From Actinosynnema pretiosum (GTDB taxonomy: Bacteria; Actinomycetota; Actinomycetes; Mycobacteriales; Pseudonocardiaceae): a stretch of 64,000 bases of DNA. Shown here one piece after another: positions 24,911 to 33,277 of this stretch (the stretch's first letter is position 1; every line of letters starts with the position of its first letter). The notes below the pieces were generated by a model. It had not been told where the DNA came from. It worked only from the letters and a program-made list of their open reading frames with translations, and did no database searches. The translations under genes and the position numbers were made by a program. The stretch covers positions 47,498-111,497 of the forward strand of contig NZ_JAMTCF010000011.1 in NCBI RefSeq assembly GCF_024171695.1, in the 5' to 3' direction.

Positions 24911-25651
24911 GTGGTGGGTCGTGGCAGGCGCGAGGGCGGCCGGATCGGCGGTCCGACCAGCGTCACGGACCTGGCGGCGACCGAGCTGAGGACCCGCGTC
25001 CGCACCGGGGAGCTGGCGCTGGGGCAGCACCTGGTGGAGCAGGCGGTGGCCGACGACGTGGGCGTGAGCCGGGCCGCCCTGCGCGAGGCGCTGCGCGTGC
25101 TGGAGCGCGACGGCCTGGTCGAGCACGTGCCGCGCGCGGGGTGGCGGGTGGTGACGCTGACGCTGCGGGACGCGCACGAGATCGTGCTGCTGCGCGAGCA
25201 CCTGGAGGAGTTGGCGGTGGAGACCGGGATTCCCGCGAGACCGGCGCCGCTGGCGCGGTTGGACGCGGAGGTGCGCCGCATGGAGGCGGCGGCGGACGCG
25301 CGGGTCGCCCTGGACGGGCTGGGGTTCCACCGGGCGTTCATCGGCCTGCCGGACAACCGCAGGCTGGCGGCGGCGTTCGAGACGATCGCGCACCCGCTGG
25401 GGGTGCTGATGAACCTGAACCGGGGGGCGCACGAGGAGGCGGAGACGCCGCGCGAGCGGGCGGCGCGGCACCGGCGGTTGTGCGACCTGGTGGCGGCGGG
25501 GGACCGGGGGGAGGTGCGGCGGGAGCTGCGGGCGCACCCCACGACGGCGTTCCTGGGGCGGGCCGACCTGTCGGCGGAGGGGGCGGGGCCGGAAGCGCTG
25601 GCGTGGTTGGCGGAGCGGACGGGGTTCCGGCACTCGGCCCACTGTCCTTGA
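24911..25651 (+). CDS. GntR-family regulator (FCD type)
   Basis: The 246-residue protein has a GntR winged helix (about 20-85: LRTRVRTGELALGQHLVEQA, VSRAALREALRVLERDGLVE) and an all-helical FCD-like ligand domain. The FCD metal-ligand pattern is only partly evident, with LGFHRAFIGLPDN and a later RHRRL. GAGGAGG five bases upstream supports the GTG start. It follows the siderophore operon by 34 bases and could be cotranscribed with it. Targets are unknown. Confidence 0.8.
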   Translation: MVGRGRREGGRIGGPTSVTDLAATELRTRVRTGELALGQHLVEQAVADDVGVSRAALREALRVLERDGLVEHVPRAGWRVVTLTLRDAHEIVLLREHLEELAVETGIPARPAPLARLDAEVRRMEAAADARVALDGLGFHRAFIGLPDNRRLAAAFETIAHPLGVLMNLNRGAHEEAETPRERAARHRRLCDLVAAGDRGEVRRELRAHPTTAFLGRADLSAEGAGPEALAWLAERTGFRHSAHCP

Positions 25652-25720
25652 CCTCGACCTTGCTCGAAGTCCTAGGTTCGTCCTCGCTGGTTTTCCCTTG
25701 TGGCGAGAGGTGTTCCGCAC

Positions 25721-26161
25721 ATGACCACCACGGATTTGGCGGCAGAGCCCGCCGCGTACTGGACCGGCGTGGCCTACCAGGCCCTGATCGCCTTCACCAG
25801 GGCGCACCTGGCCGAGCAGGGGGTCTCGCAACCGCAGTTCTGGTTGCTGCGCAACCTCTCGGCGGCCGACCTCTCCCCGGACGGTGCCCCGATGACCGTG
25901 CCCGAACTGCAAGTCGCGATGGCGACCTACCTGCGCGCCGAGGACGACCTGCGGGCGGAGTCGGACGTGCTGGTGGCCAAGGGCTGGCTGCTCAGGGACG
26001 ACGAGGGGCGGTTGACGATCACGGAGGCGGGGGAGCGGGCGCGGGTGGCGGTGAAGGCGACCACGCCGGGCCTGCGGGCGCGCATCCACGAGGGGGTGGA
26101 CGACGCGGACTACGTGGCGGCGCTGGGGGTGTTGCAGCGGATGATCCGCAACGTGACCTGA
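25721..26161 (+). CDS. MarR-like winged-helix protein
   Basis: The 146-residue protein has a MarR-like helical N-terminus (YQALIAFTRAHLAEQGVSQP) and a wing (LLRDDEGRLTITEAGERARV), but the recognition helix is atypical. It could be a small regulator or a related helical protein. The ATG at 25721 is preferred over a GTG seven codons upstream because GCGAGAGG lies ten bases before it. A strong hairpin follows. Confidence 0.6.
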   Translation: MTTTDLAAEPAAYWTGVAYQALIAFTRAHLAEQGVSQPQFWLLRNLSAADLSPDGAPMTVPELQVAMATYLRAEDDLRAESDVLVAKGWLLRDDEGRLTITEAGERARVAVKATTPGLRARIHEGVDDADYVAALGVLQRMIRNVT

Positions 26162-26169
26162 TGGCTGGT

Positions 26170-26201
26170 CCCGCTGCCCGTCCTGGGGGTCGGGCAGCGG
26201 G
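26170..26201 (+). terminator. Hairpin terminator
   Basis: CCCGCTGCCCG and CGGGCAGCGGG are perfect 11-bp arms around a 10-base loop, eight bases after the stop of the winged-helix gene. Confidence 0.7.
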
Positions 26202-26322
26202 CCCGTTCACCGCCGGGGGCGGGCGTCGAGCGCGCCCGCCCGGCAGCTCCGCGCGGACATCTGCCCTGCGGCTCCGTCCCGGTCCACCCGTCCCGGAACC
26301 GTCCGCGCCGCCCCTGGCCCGA

Positions 26323-27012
26323 TCACAGCTCCCCGCCCGCCTCCACCCACCCCACCAGGTCCGTGGTCACCAGCTCGCCGTCCTCCGCGATGTCCGGCCC
26401 CACCGCCCCCAGGTCCAGCCGGTGCACCGACACCCGGTCCCGCCCGTGCCGCCGCATGAACAGCCCCGCCCCGCCGCTGTCGTCGCCCACCAGCACCCAG
26501 TGGGGCGCGTACCGGGCGACCTCGAACGTGGTGTTCCGCTCCCCGAACGAGTCCGGCCCGTACACGTGCACCCCGTTGTCCAGCAGCACGCCCGGCGTGG
26601 CCCGCCACAGCCGCGCCACGGCCGGGTTGGGGCCGTCGCGCAGGCCGAGCGCCAGCGCGACCCGCGTGGTCAGGAAGCCCGCGAACGAGTCGGCGACCAC
26701 CTCGTCCCCGACCACGACCCGCCGCTCACCGCCCACCTCGTCCCCGAACCGGTGGTCGGGCCCGCAGTCGCCGTCCCGCCAGAACACGAGGCCGTCCCGG
26801 TCGAACTCCTCGACCCCCAGCGGCGCGCCGTCGAGCAGGCCGCCCCCGAACTCGGCCAGCCACCACCGGTATGACGGCGGCAGCGCGGTCCCGGCGGACA
26901 GCTCGACCGCGCGCAGCAGCTCCTCGGGCACGGGCGTGGACCACGGGCGGATCGACGGGGTCGAGTGGACCAGTTGGCGCAGCAGCGTCATGTCGGGGAG
27001 CACGTCGGGCAC
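26323..27012 (-). CDS. SMI1/KNR4-family protein
   Basis: The 229-residue protein has the SMI1/KNR4 (SUKH) pattern: LSAGTALPPSYRWWLAEFGGG near 40-60, a middle DSFAGFLTTRVALALG, and later FEVARYAPHWVLVGDDSGG. In bacteria SUKH proteins are often immunity proteins against polymorphic toxins, but many stand alone. No toxin gene is adjacent. The GTG at 27012 is used; an ATG eight codons in is an alternative. A variant of the CCGCAGAAyTGC motif lies 35 nt upstream. Confidence 0.78.
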   Translation of the reverse strand: MPDVLPDMTLLRQLVHSTPSIRPWSTPVPEELLRAVELSAGTALPPSYRWWLAEFGGGLLDGAPLGVEEFDRDGLVFWRDGDCGPDHRFGDEVGGERRVVVGDEVVADSFAGFLTTRVALALGLRDGPNPAVARLWRATPGVLLDNGVHVYGPDSFGERNTTFEVARYAPHWVLVGDDSGGAGLFMRRHGRDRVSVHRLDLGAVGPDIAEDGELVTTDLVGWVEAGGEL

Positions 27013-27046
27013 TCTGCCACGGGGCCGCCGCGCGCACGCCGGAATT

Positions 27047-27058
27047 CCGCAGAACTGC
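27047..27058. promoter_or_regulatory. Variant of shared motif (CCGCAGAACTGC)
   Basis: This site differs by one base from the core CCGCAGAATTGC seen at 3345, 44652 and (inverted) 50038. It lies 35 nt upstream of the SMI1 gene and about 90 nt before the HTH fragment. Confidence 0.3.
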
Positions 27059-27144
27059 TCGCACCACTGCGGGGAAAAGGCTCTTCCCGGCGCGCTTCCG
27101 CAGATCTCGGTGAACGTCCCGCCGCGTTGTCAGCCTGGTGGTGG

Positions 27145-27560
27145 ATGCCGCCGAGTCCGCTTTCGACCCACTATTTCCCGGTGGTCGAGCTGAATCCTCC
27201 CGGAGCGGGCGCCGTTCCGGAAAATCACGATTGGGTCCTGGAGTTCGAGCGGGTCGGCAACCGGGAGGAGTTCGTCGCGCTGCTGCGCGGGGCGCGGTCC
27301 GCCGGTGGTCGGACCATCCGCGAACTGGCCAGGGCGGTCGGCGTTCCGCCCAGCACGCTCGGCGGGTACTTCTCCGGCAGGCACCTCCCCCTGGTCGGGC
27401 GAGCGGATCAGGTCGTGCGGGTGCTGGAGCGCTGCGGGGTGACCGGGAGCGGATTGGCGGAGGCCGTGCGCGCCGCTTTGGAGAAAGCGCACCGCGTGCC
27501 ATCCGGCGCGGGATCGGCGGCGCCGCCCGAACGCGCTTCACCTTTTTCGGGCGAACACGG
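27145..27560 (+). pseudogene. HTH-domain fragment of an XRE-type regulator
   Basis: The frame from ATG 27145 encodes a good HTH (FVALLRGARSAGGRTIRELA, then PSTLGGYFSGRHLPLVGRAD), the type that begins NB-ARC/XRE regulators. After about residue 130 similarity to anything ends and the frame runs on as antisense of the MarR gene without a stop. This looks like the 5' remnant of a larger regulator. A very short intact HTH protein cannot be excluded. Confidence 0.45.
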
Positions 27561-27633
27561 GGAATTGCCCAGGACCGTTCTCGACGCCATCGCGGAACTG
27601 CCCGCGATCAGAGCAACCCCGCATCACGCCGGG

Positions 27634-27795
27634 TCAGCGGCAGGTCTCGATGCCGGGGATCCAGGAGCTGTAGCCGGTGTCCCCAGCGAAGGGCGTGGAC
27701 CGGTCGTCCGGCAAGGAGTCCGACCAGGGCAGGACAGGTCCGTACAGCGTCCGCGCAACGCCCCGGACAGCACCCCGGCCGACCTCACCGCTCCC
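27634..27795 (-). pseudogene. C-terminal remnant of an unidentified gene
   Basis: A frame with coding-like composition ends in TLYGPVLPWSDSLPDDRSTP and then GDTGYSSWIPGIETCR before a TGA at 27634. It has no start and opens inside the end of the MarR gene. It looks like the tail of a lost gene; the family is not recognised. Confidence 0.3.
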
Positions 27796-28240
27796 GGATC
27801 GACCGCTCGATCACCCCCGCCGTCCGCGCGAACGCCGCCACCGCCTCCGCGTCCAACCCCCGCGCGCTCACCGACTCCAACCGCCGCCACACCCCCTCCA
27901 ACGGCCCCCGCAGCGCCTCCCCGGCCTCGGTCAGCCGCACCCGCAGCACCCGCCGGTCCTCCGCCGTCGGCTCCCGCGCCACCAACCCCGCCTGCTGCAT
28001 CCGCGACAGCGACTTCGACACCGTCGACGGGTCGATGCCCACCGTGTCCAGCAGCTCCGACTGGGTCTGCCCGTCGCGCTCGAACAGGCTCATCAGCAGC
28101 AGCTCCTGCCCTGGGTGCAGACCGTGCTCGCGCAGCAGTTCGGCGGCGTAGTTGCGGTGCGCGCGGACGAGTGACACGAGCGCGGCGCTGAGCGGGTACG
28201 CGCGGGCGAGGGGTGGTTCGTGGTCCATGGTGCGGTCCAT
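27785..28240 (-). CDS. MarR-family regulator
   Basis: The 151-residue protein has the MarR winged helix (GQTQSELLDTVGIDPSTVSK, RMQQAGLVAREPTAEDRRV) flanked by dimerisation helices. It is divergent from the old-yellow-enzyme gene, and two copies of a TTGGCTAGCCAc-like palindrome lie in the spacer around that gene's promoter, so it likely represses it in response to electrophiles. Start at 28240 or at ATG 28228; AGGA about nine bases before the latter favours it. Confidence 0.85.
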   Translation of the reverse strand: MDRTMDHEPPLARAYPLSAALVSLVRAHRNYAAELLREHGLHPGQELLLMSLFERDGQTQSELLDTVGIDPSTVSKSLSRMQQAGLVAREPTAEDRRVLRVRLTEAGEALRGPLEGVWRRLESVSARGLDAEAVAAFARTAGVIERSIRER

Positions 28241-28330
28241 CCTAGGCGGCCACCTGGGGTTTTACCCGGTCGCGCGGTGGGTGCGGGGGTATTCCCGCGC
28301 GGGCTGTGCGAATCGTCTCGCGCCGGATGG

Positions 28331-28375
28331 TTGGCTAGCCACTCAAACTCCCGCTACGTTCATGTGGCCAGCCAA
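28331..28375. promoter_or_regulatory. Twin operators over the OYE promoter
   Basis: TTGGCTAGCCAC (28331-28342, containing the perfect palindrome TGGCTAGCCA) and GTGGCCAGCCAA (28364-28375) form an inverted pair with one mismatch, 33 bp apart. Between them lies a plausible promoter TTGGCT-N18-TACGTT, whose -35 overlaps the first site. This suits the divergent MarR protein as repressor. Confidence 0.55.
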
Positions 28376-28397
28376 GCATTCCCGGAGAGGACCTCCC

Positions 28398-29456
28398 GTG
28401 ACCACCACCCCGCTCACCCCCGTCACCCTCGGCGACATCGAACTGCCCCACCGGCTGGCGATGGCCCCGATGACCCGCAGCCGCGCCCTCCCCGACGGCT
28501 CCCCGTCACCGCTCGCCGCCGAGTACTACGCCCAGCGCGCCTCGCTCGGCCTGCTCATCACCGAGGGCGTCCAGCCCTCCGAGGACGGCCAGGGCTACCT
28601 CCTGACCCCCGGCCTGCACGCCGACGCGCACGTCGAGGGCTGGCGCGAGATCGCCGACCGGGTGCACGCGGCAGGTGGCAAGCTCGTCGTGCAGCTCATG
28701 CACGTCGGCCGCGTCTCGCACCCCGACAACACCCCGCACCACCGGCAGCCCGTCGCGCCGTCCGCCGTCCGGGCCGAGGGCCTGATGGTCACCGCGACCG
28801 GGATGCAGCCCTTCGCCGAGCCGCGCGCGCTGTCCACCGACGAGATCGCCGCCACCGTGGCCGACTACCGCCGCGCCGCAGCCGCCGCGATCGCCGCGGG
28901 CGCCGACGGCGTGGAGATCCACGGCGCCAACGGCTACCTGGTGCACCAGTTCCTGTCCAGCAACACCAACACCCGCACCGACGGGTACGGCGGCACGGTC
29001 GAGGGCCGCGTCCGGTTCGCCGTCGAGGTCGCCACCGCCGTCGCCGACGAGATCGGCGCGGGCCGCACCGGCTTCCGCGTCTCGCCGGGCAACCCGTACA
29101 ACGACGTCCGCGAGGACGACGTCGAATCCCTCTACACCGCCCTGCTGACCGCCCTCGCCCCGCTCGGCCTGGCCTACCTGCACGTGGTCCACGGCGGCGA
29201 CGAGGCCCTGCTCAAGCAGATCCGCGCCACCTGGCCCACCGGCCTCGTGGTCAACCGCCCCGGCGCCGAGATCGCGGCCCGGCTGGCCGACGTCGAGTCG
29301 GGCCTGGCCGACGTGACCTCGTTCGGCGTGCTCGCCCTGTCGAACCCCGACCTGCTCGCCCGCATCGAGGCGAACGAGTTCAACGAGCCCGACCGGGGCA
29401 CGTTCTACGGGGGCGACGCGCGCGGGTACACCGACTACCCGGCGCTGGAGGGCTGA
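28398..29456 (+). CDS. Old yellow enzyme family ene-reductase (NemA type)
   Basis: The 352-residue protein is a full-length OYE: MAPMTRSRA near 20-28 binding FMN, QLMHVGR, EIHGANGYL with the substrate-binding His and Asn, LSSNTNTRTDGYGG and C-terminal FGVLALSNPDL. It reduces activated alkenes with NAD(P)H and detoxifies electrophiles such as quinones or maleimides. GGAGAGG seven bases before the GTG sets the start. It is controlled in all likelihood by the divergent MarR. Confidence 0.92.
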   Translation: MTTTPLTPVTLGDIELPHRLAMAPMTRSRALPDGSPSPLAAEYYAQRASLGLLITEGVQPSEDGQGYLLTPGLHADAHVEGWREIADRVHAAGGKLVVQLMHVGRVSHPDNTPHHRQPVAPSAVRAEGLMVTATGMQPFAEPRALSTDEIAATVADYRRAAAAAIAAGADGVEIHGANGYLVHQFLSSNTNTRTDGYGGTVEGRVRFAVEVATAVADEIGAGRTGFRVSPGNPYNDVREDDVESLYTALLTALAPLGLAYLHVVHGGDEALLKQIRATWPTGLVVNRPGAEIAARLADVESGLADVTSFGVLALSNPDLLARIEANEFNEPDRGTFYGGDARGYTDYPALEG

Positions 29457-29463
29457 ACCGCGT

Positions 29464-29500
29464 CCCGTCGCCGTCCACCACCCGTGGACGGCGACGCGGG
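29464..29500. terminator. Bidirectional hairpin terminator
   Basis: GTCGCCGTCCAC and GTGGACGGCGAC are perfect arms around a 5-base loop, between the convergent OYE and kinase genes. Confidence 0.75.
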
Positions 29501-29501
29501 A

Positions 29502-31163
29502 TCACGCCGGGTAGGCGAACCCCTCGTCCCGGATGAACACGTACCCCACCGCCTCCTGGTCGGCGACGCACTTCTCGGACCCGCACAGCGCGTTGTCCCC
29601 ACGACCCTCGTGCCAGTACAGCCGCAGCGGGATCGTGCCGGGGGCCTGGGTGGGGAACACGTAGCCCTCCACCCGCAGCGGCGCGTAGCCCACCACCTCC
29701 TGCTGCGCCACGCACTCGTCCGTCCCGCACACCACCACGTCGCCGCGCTCCGCGCTCCACAGCGAGCGCAGCGGCACCGTGCCCTCCACCGGCGCGGTCA
29801 GCACCTTGGCCTCCAGCTGCGCGGGCGCGTAACCGGGAGCGCCGAGGCAGCCCTCGTTCAGGCAGGTCGCGTTGTCCTGGAGGTCGTTGTTCCAGTACAG
29901 CCACAGGTCCTGCTTCACCGGCTCCGGCGGCGGGGTCGAGGTGGTCGTGGTCGTCGTCGTGGTGCTCGACGCGGACGACGGCGCGGGCGACGAGGACGAC
30001 ACCGGCACGGGCGACGAGGACGTCGGGTCGCCCGACGCGGTCGGCTCCGGGTTCCAGTTGACGAACACCATCGTCGCCGCCGCCGTCAGCGCGGCCACCG
30101 CCACGCTCGCCGCGATCACCGTGCCCCACCGGTACCCGGAACCCGACGCGGACACCGGCTCGTCGCGCTCGACGGCCCGGCCCTCCGACCCGTCGAACAC
30201 CGGCTTCATCTGGATCCGCGTCATCGCCACCGGCGCGGTCAGCTCGGCGGCCGTCACCGGCGGCACCGGCGGCTGCCCGGCCAGCACCCGCTCCACCTGC
30301 GCCCGCTGCTCCGCGATCATCCGGTGCACGCCGGGGCTCCACGGCCGGGGCGACGGCGGGATCGGGCGCGCCAGCTCCAGCACCTGCGCGGGCGTCGGCC
30401 GGGCGGCGGGATCGCGCTCCAGGCACCGCTCCACGATGTGCCGGATGCGCGCGGGCAGCGCGGTCAGGTCCGCGCGCACGCCCACCACGTTGTTCAGCGT
30501 CTGCAACGTCGACGACCCGGTGAACGGGCTCCGCCCGGTGCACGCCGCCGCCAGCACGGCGCCCAGCGAGAACACGTCGCCCGCCGCCCCGGCCAGCCCG
30601 GTCTCGATCTGCTCCGGGGACATGAAACCGGGGGAGCCCACCAGCGAACCGGTGTGCGTGAGCTGGCTGTTCGGATCGTCGACGGCCTTGGCGATGCCGA
30701 AGTCGATCACGCGCGGCCCGTCGTCGGTGAGCAGCACGTTCGACGGCTTGAGGTCCCGGTGCACCAGCCCGACCCGGTGGATCTCCAGCAGCGCCGTCGC
30801 CAGCCCGGCGGCCAGCCGCAGCGCGGACTCCTCGGGCAGCGGACCGGCCGTCGCCACCGCCTGCTGCAACGACGGGCCGGGCACGAACACCGACGCCAGC
30901 CACGGCACGGGCGCGTCCGGGTCGGCCTCCACCACGGCGGCCGTGTACGCGCCGGACACCCGCCGCGACGCCTCGACCTCGCGCGCGAAGCGGGCCCGGA
31001 ACTCGGCGTCGCCGACCAGGGCCGTGCTGACCAGCTTGACCGCGACCAGCCGTCCGTCGGGCCCCGCGCCCAGCAGCACGCGCCCCATGCCGCCCTGGCC
31101 CAGCTCGGCCAGGACGCGGTAGCTGCCGATGGCGGCAGGATCGGACGCCCCAAGCGGCTTCAC
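29502..31163 (-). CDS. Membrane Ser/Thr protein kinase (PknB-like) with Cys-pair repeats outside
   Basis: The 553-residue protein has a Hanks-type kinase domain: Gly loop GQGGMGRVLLG (23-33), Lys43, catalytic HRDLKPSN (135-142), DFGIA (154-158), and an activation segment with SPGFMSPEQ. One membrane helix lies at about 347-368, then a Ser/Thr/Pro linker with eight Thr in a row. The outer part has three ~45-residue repeats with a Cys pair each (ATCLNEGC, VVCGTDEC, ALCGSEKC) and an EGY/EGF-x-P or similar end, like DUF5648-type modules. PASTA domains are absent. GGAGGGG before GTG 31163 sets the start. Confidence 0.88.
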   Translation of the reverse strand: MKPLGASDPAAIGSYRVLAELGQGGMGRVLLGAGPDGRLVAVKLVSTALVGDAEFRARFAREVEASRRVSGAYTAAVVEADPDAPVPWLASVFVPGPSLQQAVATAGPLPEESALRLAAGLATALLEIHRVGLVHRDLKPSNVLLTDDGPRVIDFGIAKAVDDPNSQLTHTGSLVGSPGFMSPEQIETGLAGAAGDVFSLGAVLAAACTGRSPFTGSSTLQTLNNVVGVRADLTALPARIRHIVERCLERDPAARPTPAQVLELARPIPPSPRPWSPGVHRMIAEQRAQVERVLAGQPPVPPVTAAELTAPVAMTRIQMKPVFDGSEGRAVERDEPVSASGSGYRWGTVIAASVAVAALTAAATMVFVNWNPEPTASGDPTSSSPVPVSSSSPAPSSASSTTTTTTTTSTPPPEPVKQDLWLYWNNDLQDNATCLNEGCLGAPGYAPAQLEAKVLTAPVEGTVPLRSLWSAERGDVVVCGTDECVAQQEVVGYAPLRVEGYVFPTQAPGTIPLRLYWHEGRGDNALCGSEKCVADQEAVGYVFIRDEGFAYPA

Positions 31164-31360
31164 GGAATTCCCCTCCGGAACAGGACTCGTCGTGCCCCAC
31201 CGACGAGGCGCAGGCCACTCTACGTCGCGCACGGGCGGTGAGGACCACCGGTCCGCCGCACGTCCGGGGCGTCCGACCGGGGCGCGGGGAAACCGTTGCG
31301 CGACAAGGACGACGGCCAACCGGAAGCGGTGTGCACGGACCGTGCACGACCCGGTCGGGA

Positions 31361-32200
31361 TCAGCCCCGGAACACCTCGACGGCGATCCGCGCGAACGAG
31401 CGCACCAGCGGATCACGTCCGCGCCAGGCCACCACGAGCGGGCTCGGCGGCGCGTCGGCCAGCGGCGCCCACACCACCCCGTCGCCGAGCGGCTCACCGC
31501 GCGGCGCGACGCCCACCGAACCGTTCCACAGCACGGCCTGCACGCACTCGGCCACCGTCCGCACCACCGCCCCGTCCCGCGAGCCGGGCCCGCCCCAGAA
31601 CGCGCGCCACGCAGGGTCCACCCCGTCCGGCAGCCGGAACCACGGCCGGTCCGCCAGGTCCGCCGCCGTCAACGACCGCCGCCCGGCCAGCGGGTCGTCC
31701 GCGCGCAGCACCGCCCCGACCGGGTCCAGCCGCAGCACGCGGGTGCCGATCCCGGTGGTGTCGAACGGGGTCCTGGTCAGCGCCACGTCCACCAGCCCGC
31801 CGCGCAGCCCGGCGGTCGGGTCGGTGAAGTCCGCCTCGCGGAACGCGATCCGGGTCGCCGGGTGCCGCTCCCGGAAGGCCTCGGCCAGCCGCGCACCCGC
31901 CGCGCCGCTCGCGCCCAGCACGCCCACGGTCAGCGGCGCGTCGGCCTCGGCGACCCGCGACCGCGCCAGCTCGGCACGCTCCAGCAGCGCGACGGCCTCG
32001 GCGTGCAGCGCGGTCCCCGGCCCGGTCAGCTCCACCCCGCCCGCCGACCGCACCAGCAGCACGACCCCGAGGTCGCGCTCCAGCCGCCGGATCGCCCGGC
32101 TCAGCGGCGGTTGCGTCATGTGCAGCCGCGCGGCGGCCCGGCCGTAGTGCCGCTCCTCGGCGACGGCCACGAAGTACCGGAGCAGGCGCAGGTCCATCAC
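31361..32200 (-). CDS. LysR-family regulator
   Basis: The 279-residue protein has the LysR HTH (LRLLRYFVAVAEERHYGRAA, QPPLSRAIRRLERDLGV) and effector domain. It is divergent from the Kelch gene with an 80-bp spacer, so it may control that gene. Ligand unknown. Confidence 0.85.
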   Translation of the reverse strand: MMDLRLLRYFVAVAEERHYGRAAARLHMTQPPLSRAIRRLERDLGVVLLVRSAGGVELTGPGTALHAEAVALLERAELARSRVAEADAPLTVGVLGASGAAGARLAEAFRERHPATRIAFREADFTDPTAGLRGGLVDVALTRTPFDTTGIGTRVLRLDPVGAVLRADDPLAGRRSLTAADLADRPWFRLPDGVDPAWRAFWGGPGSRDGAVVRTVAECVQAVLWNGSVGVAPRGEPLGDGVVWAPLADAPPSPLVVAWRGRDPLVRSFARIAVEVFRG

Positions 32201-32280
32201 CGGCGACGATACCCGCGCGGAACCGACCGGTCCCAGCGGGACTTGGACGCGCGGACCCGGCGGCGGCGAGGCTGGGGACC

Positions 32281-33237
32281 ATGAGCGAGAGCACGAGGAA
32301 CCCCGCGTCCTGGCGGGCCGTCGCGGACCTGCCGCAGGCCCGCTCCGAGGTGGCCGTCGCCGAGGCGGGCGGCCTGGTGCACGTCGTCGGCGGCACCGCC
32401 CTGGTCGACGGGGAACCGCACTGGGCGACCACCCTGGTGACCGCGTACGACCCGAGCGCCGACCGCTGGACCGAGCGCGCCCCGCTGCCCGAGCCGCTCA
32501 CCCACGTCGGCCTCGCCGGTCTGGGCGGCAGGCTGTACGCGTTCGGCGGCTTCACCGGCATCGTGCACCTCGACCCGCGCCGCGCCGCCTACTGCTACGA
32601 CCCCGGGCGCGACGAGTGGACCGCGCTGCCGGAACTGCCCGCGGCGCTGGGCTCGGTGGGCGTCGCGGCCGTCGGCGGGAAGCTGCACGTCCTCGGCGGC
32701 CGGGACTCCCGCCAGGTCGTCCCCCTGCCGGGCACGCCACTCGAACTGGGCCTCGGCACGACGAACCACCACTTCACCTACGACCCGGAGCGCCGCACCT
32801 GGGCCCAGGCCCCGCCCCTGCCCGGCCCACCCCGCGACCACGCGGGCGTCGTGGCCCTGGACGGCCGGGTGCACGTCGTCGGCGGCCGGGTCGAGGACGT
32901 GGACCGGAACCTGGACCGGCACGACGTCCACGACCCGCGCACCGGCGGGTGGACCACCGCCGCACCCCTGCCCGCGCCGCGCTCGGCGGGCGCGACCACC
33001 GTCCACAGCGGACTGATCGTGCACGCCGGAGGCGAGTGCGGCCAAGGGGGGAGCACCTTCGACGACGTCCACACCTACGACCCGCGCACCGACCGCTGGA
33101 CCGCCACCACCCCGCTCCCGCACGGCAGGCACGGCTTCGGCGCGGCCACGGCGGCGGGCCGGGCGTACTTCGTCGCGGGCTCGCCGACCTGCGCGGGCGG
33201 CGCGGGCGCCGACGCGCTGGAACTGCTCCTGGGCTGA
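32281..33237 (+). CDS. Kelch-repeat beta-propeller protein
   Basis: The 318-residue protein has about six Kelch repeats with the GG and Y/W-x6-W marks: HVVGG...YDPSADRWTERA, YAFGG...YDPGRDEWTALP, HVLGG...YDPERRTWAQAP, HVVGG, and a last YDPRTDRWTATT. There is no signal peptide, so it is cytoplasmic. Kelch propellers can be scaffolds or enzymes; function is unknown. It is followed by a strong hairpin. Confidence 0.82.
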   Translation: MSESTRNPASWRAVADLPQARSEVAVAEAGGLVHVVGGTALVDGEPHWATTLVTAYDPSADRWTERAPLPEPLTHVGLAGLGGRLYAFGGFTGIVHLDPRRAAYCYDPGRDEWTALPELPAALGSVGVAAVGGKLHVLGGRDSRQVVPLPGTPLELGLGTTNHHFTYDPERRTWAQAPPLPGPPRDHAGVVALDGRVHVVGGRVEDVDRNLDRHDVHDPRTGGWTTAAPLPAPRSAGATTVHSGLIVHAGGECGQGGSTFDDVHTYDPRTDRWTATTPLPHGRHGFGAATAAGRAYFVAGSPTCAGGAGADALELLLG

Positions 33238-33244
33238 CCCCGGC

Positions 33245-33277
33245 GCCGCCACCCGCCCCTAAGCGGCGGGTGGCGGC
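33245..33277. terminator. Bidirectional hairpin terminator
   Basis: CCGCCACCCGC and GCGGGTGGCGG are 11-bp perfect arms around a 9-base loop, between the convergent Kelch and dihydroorotase-like genes. The hairpin overlaps the end of the latter. Confidence 0.7.
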
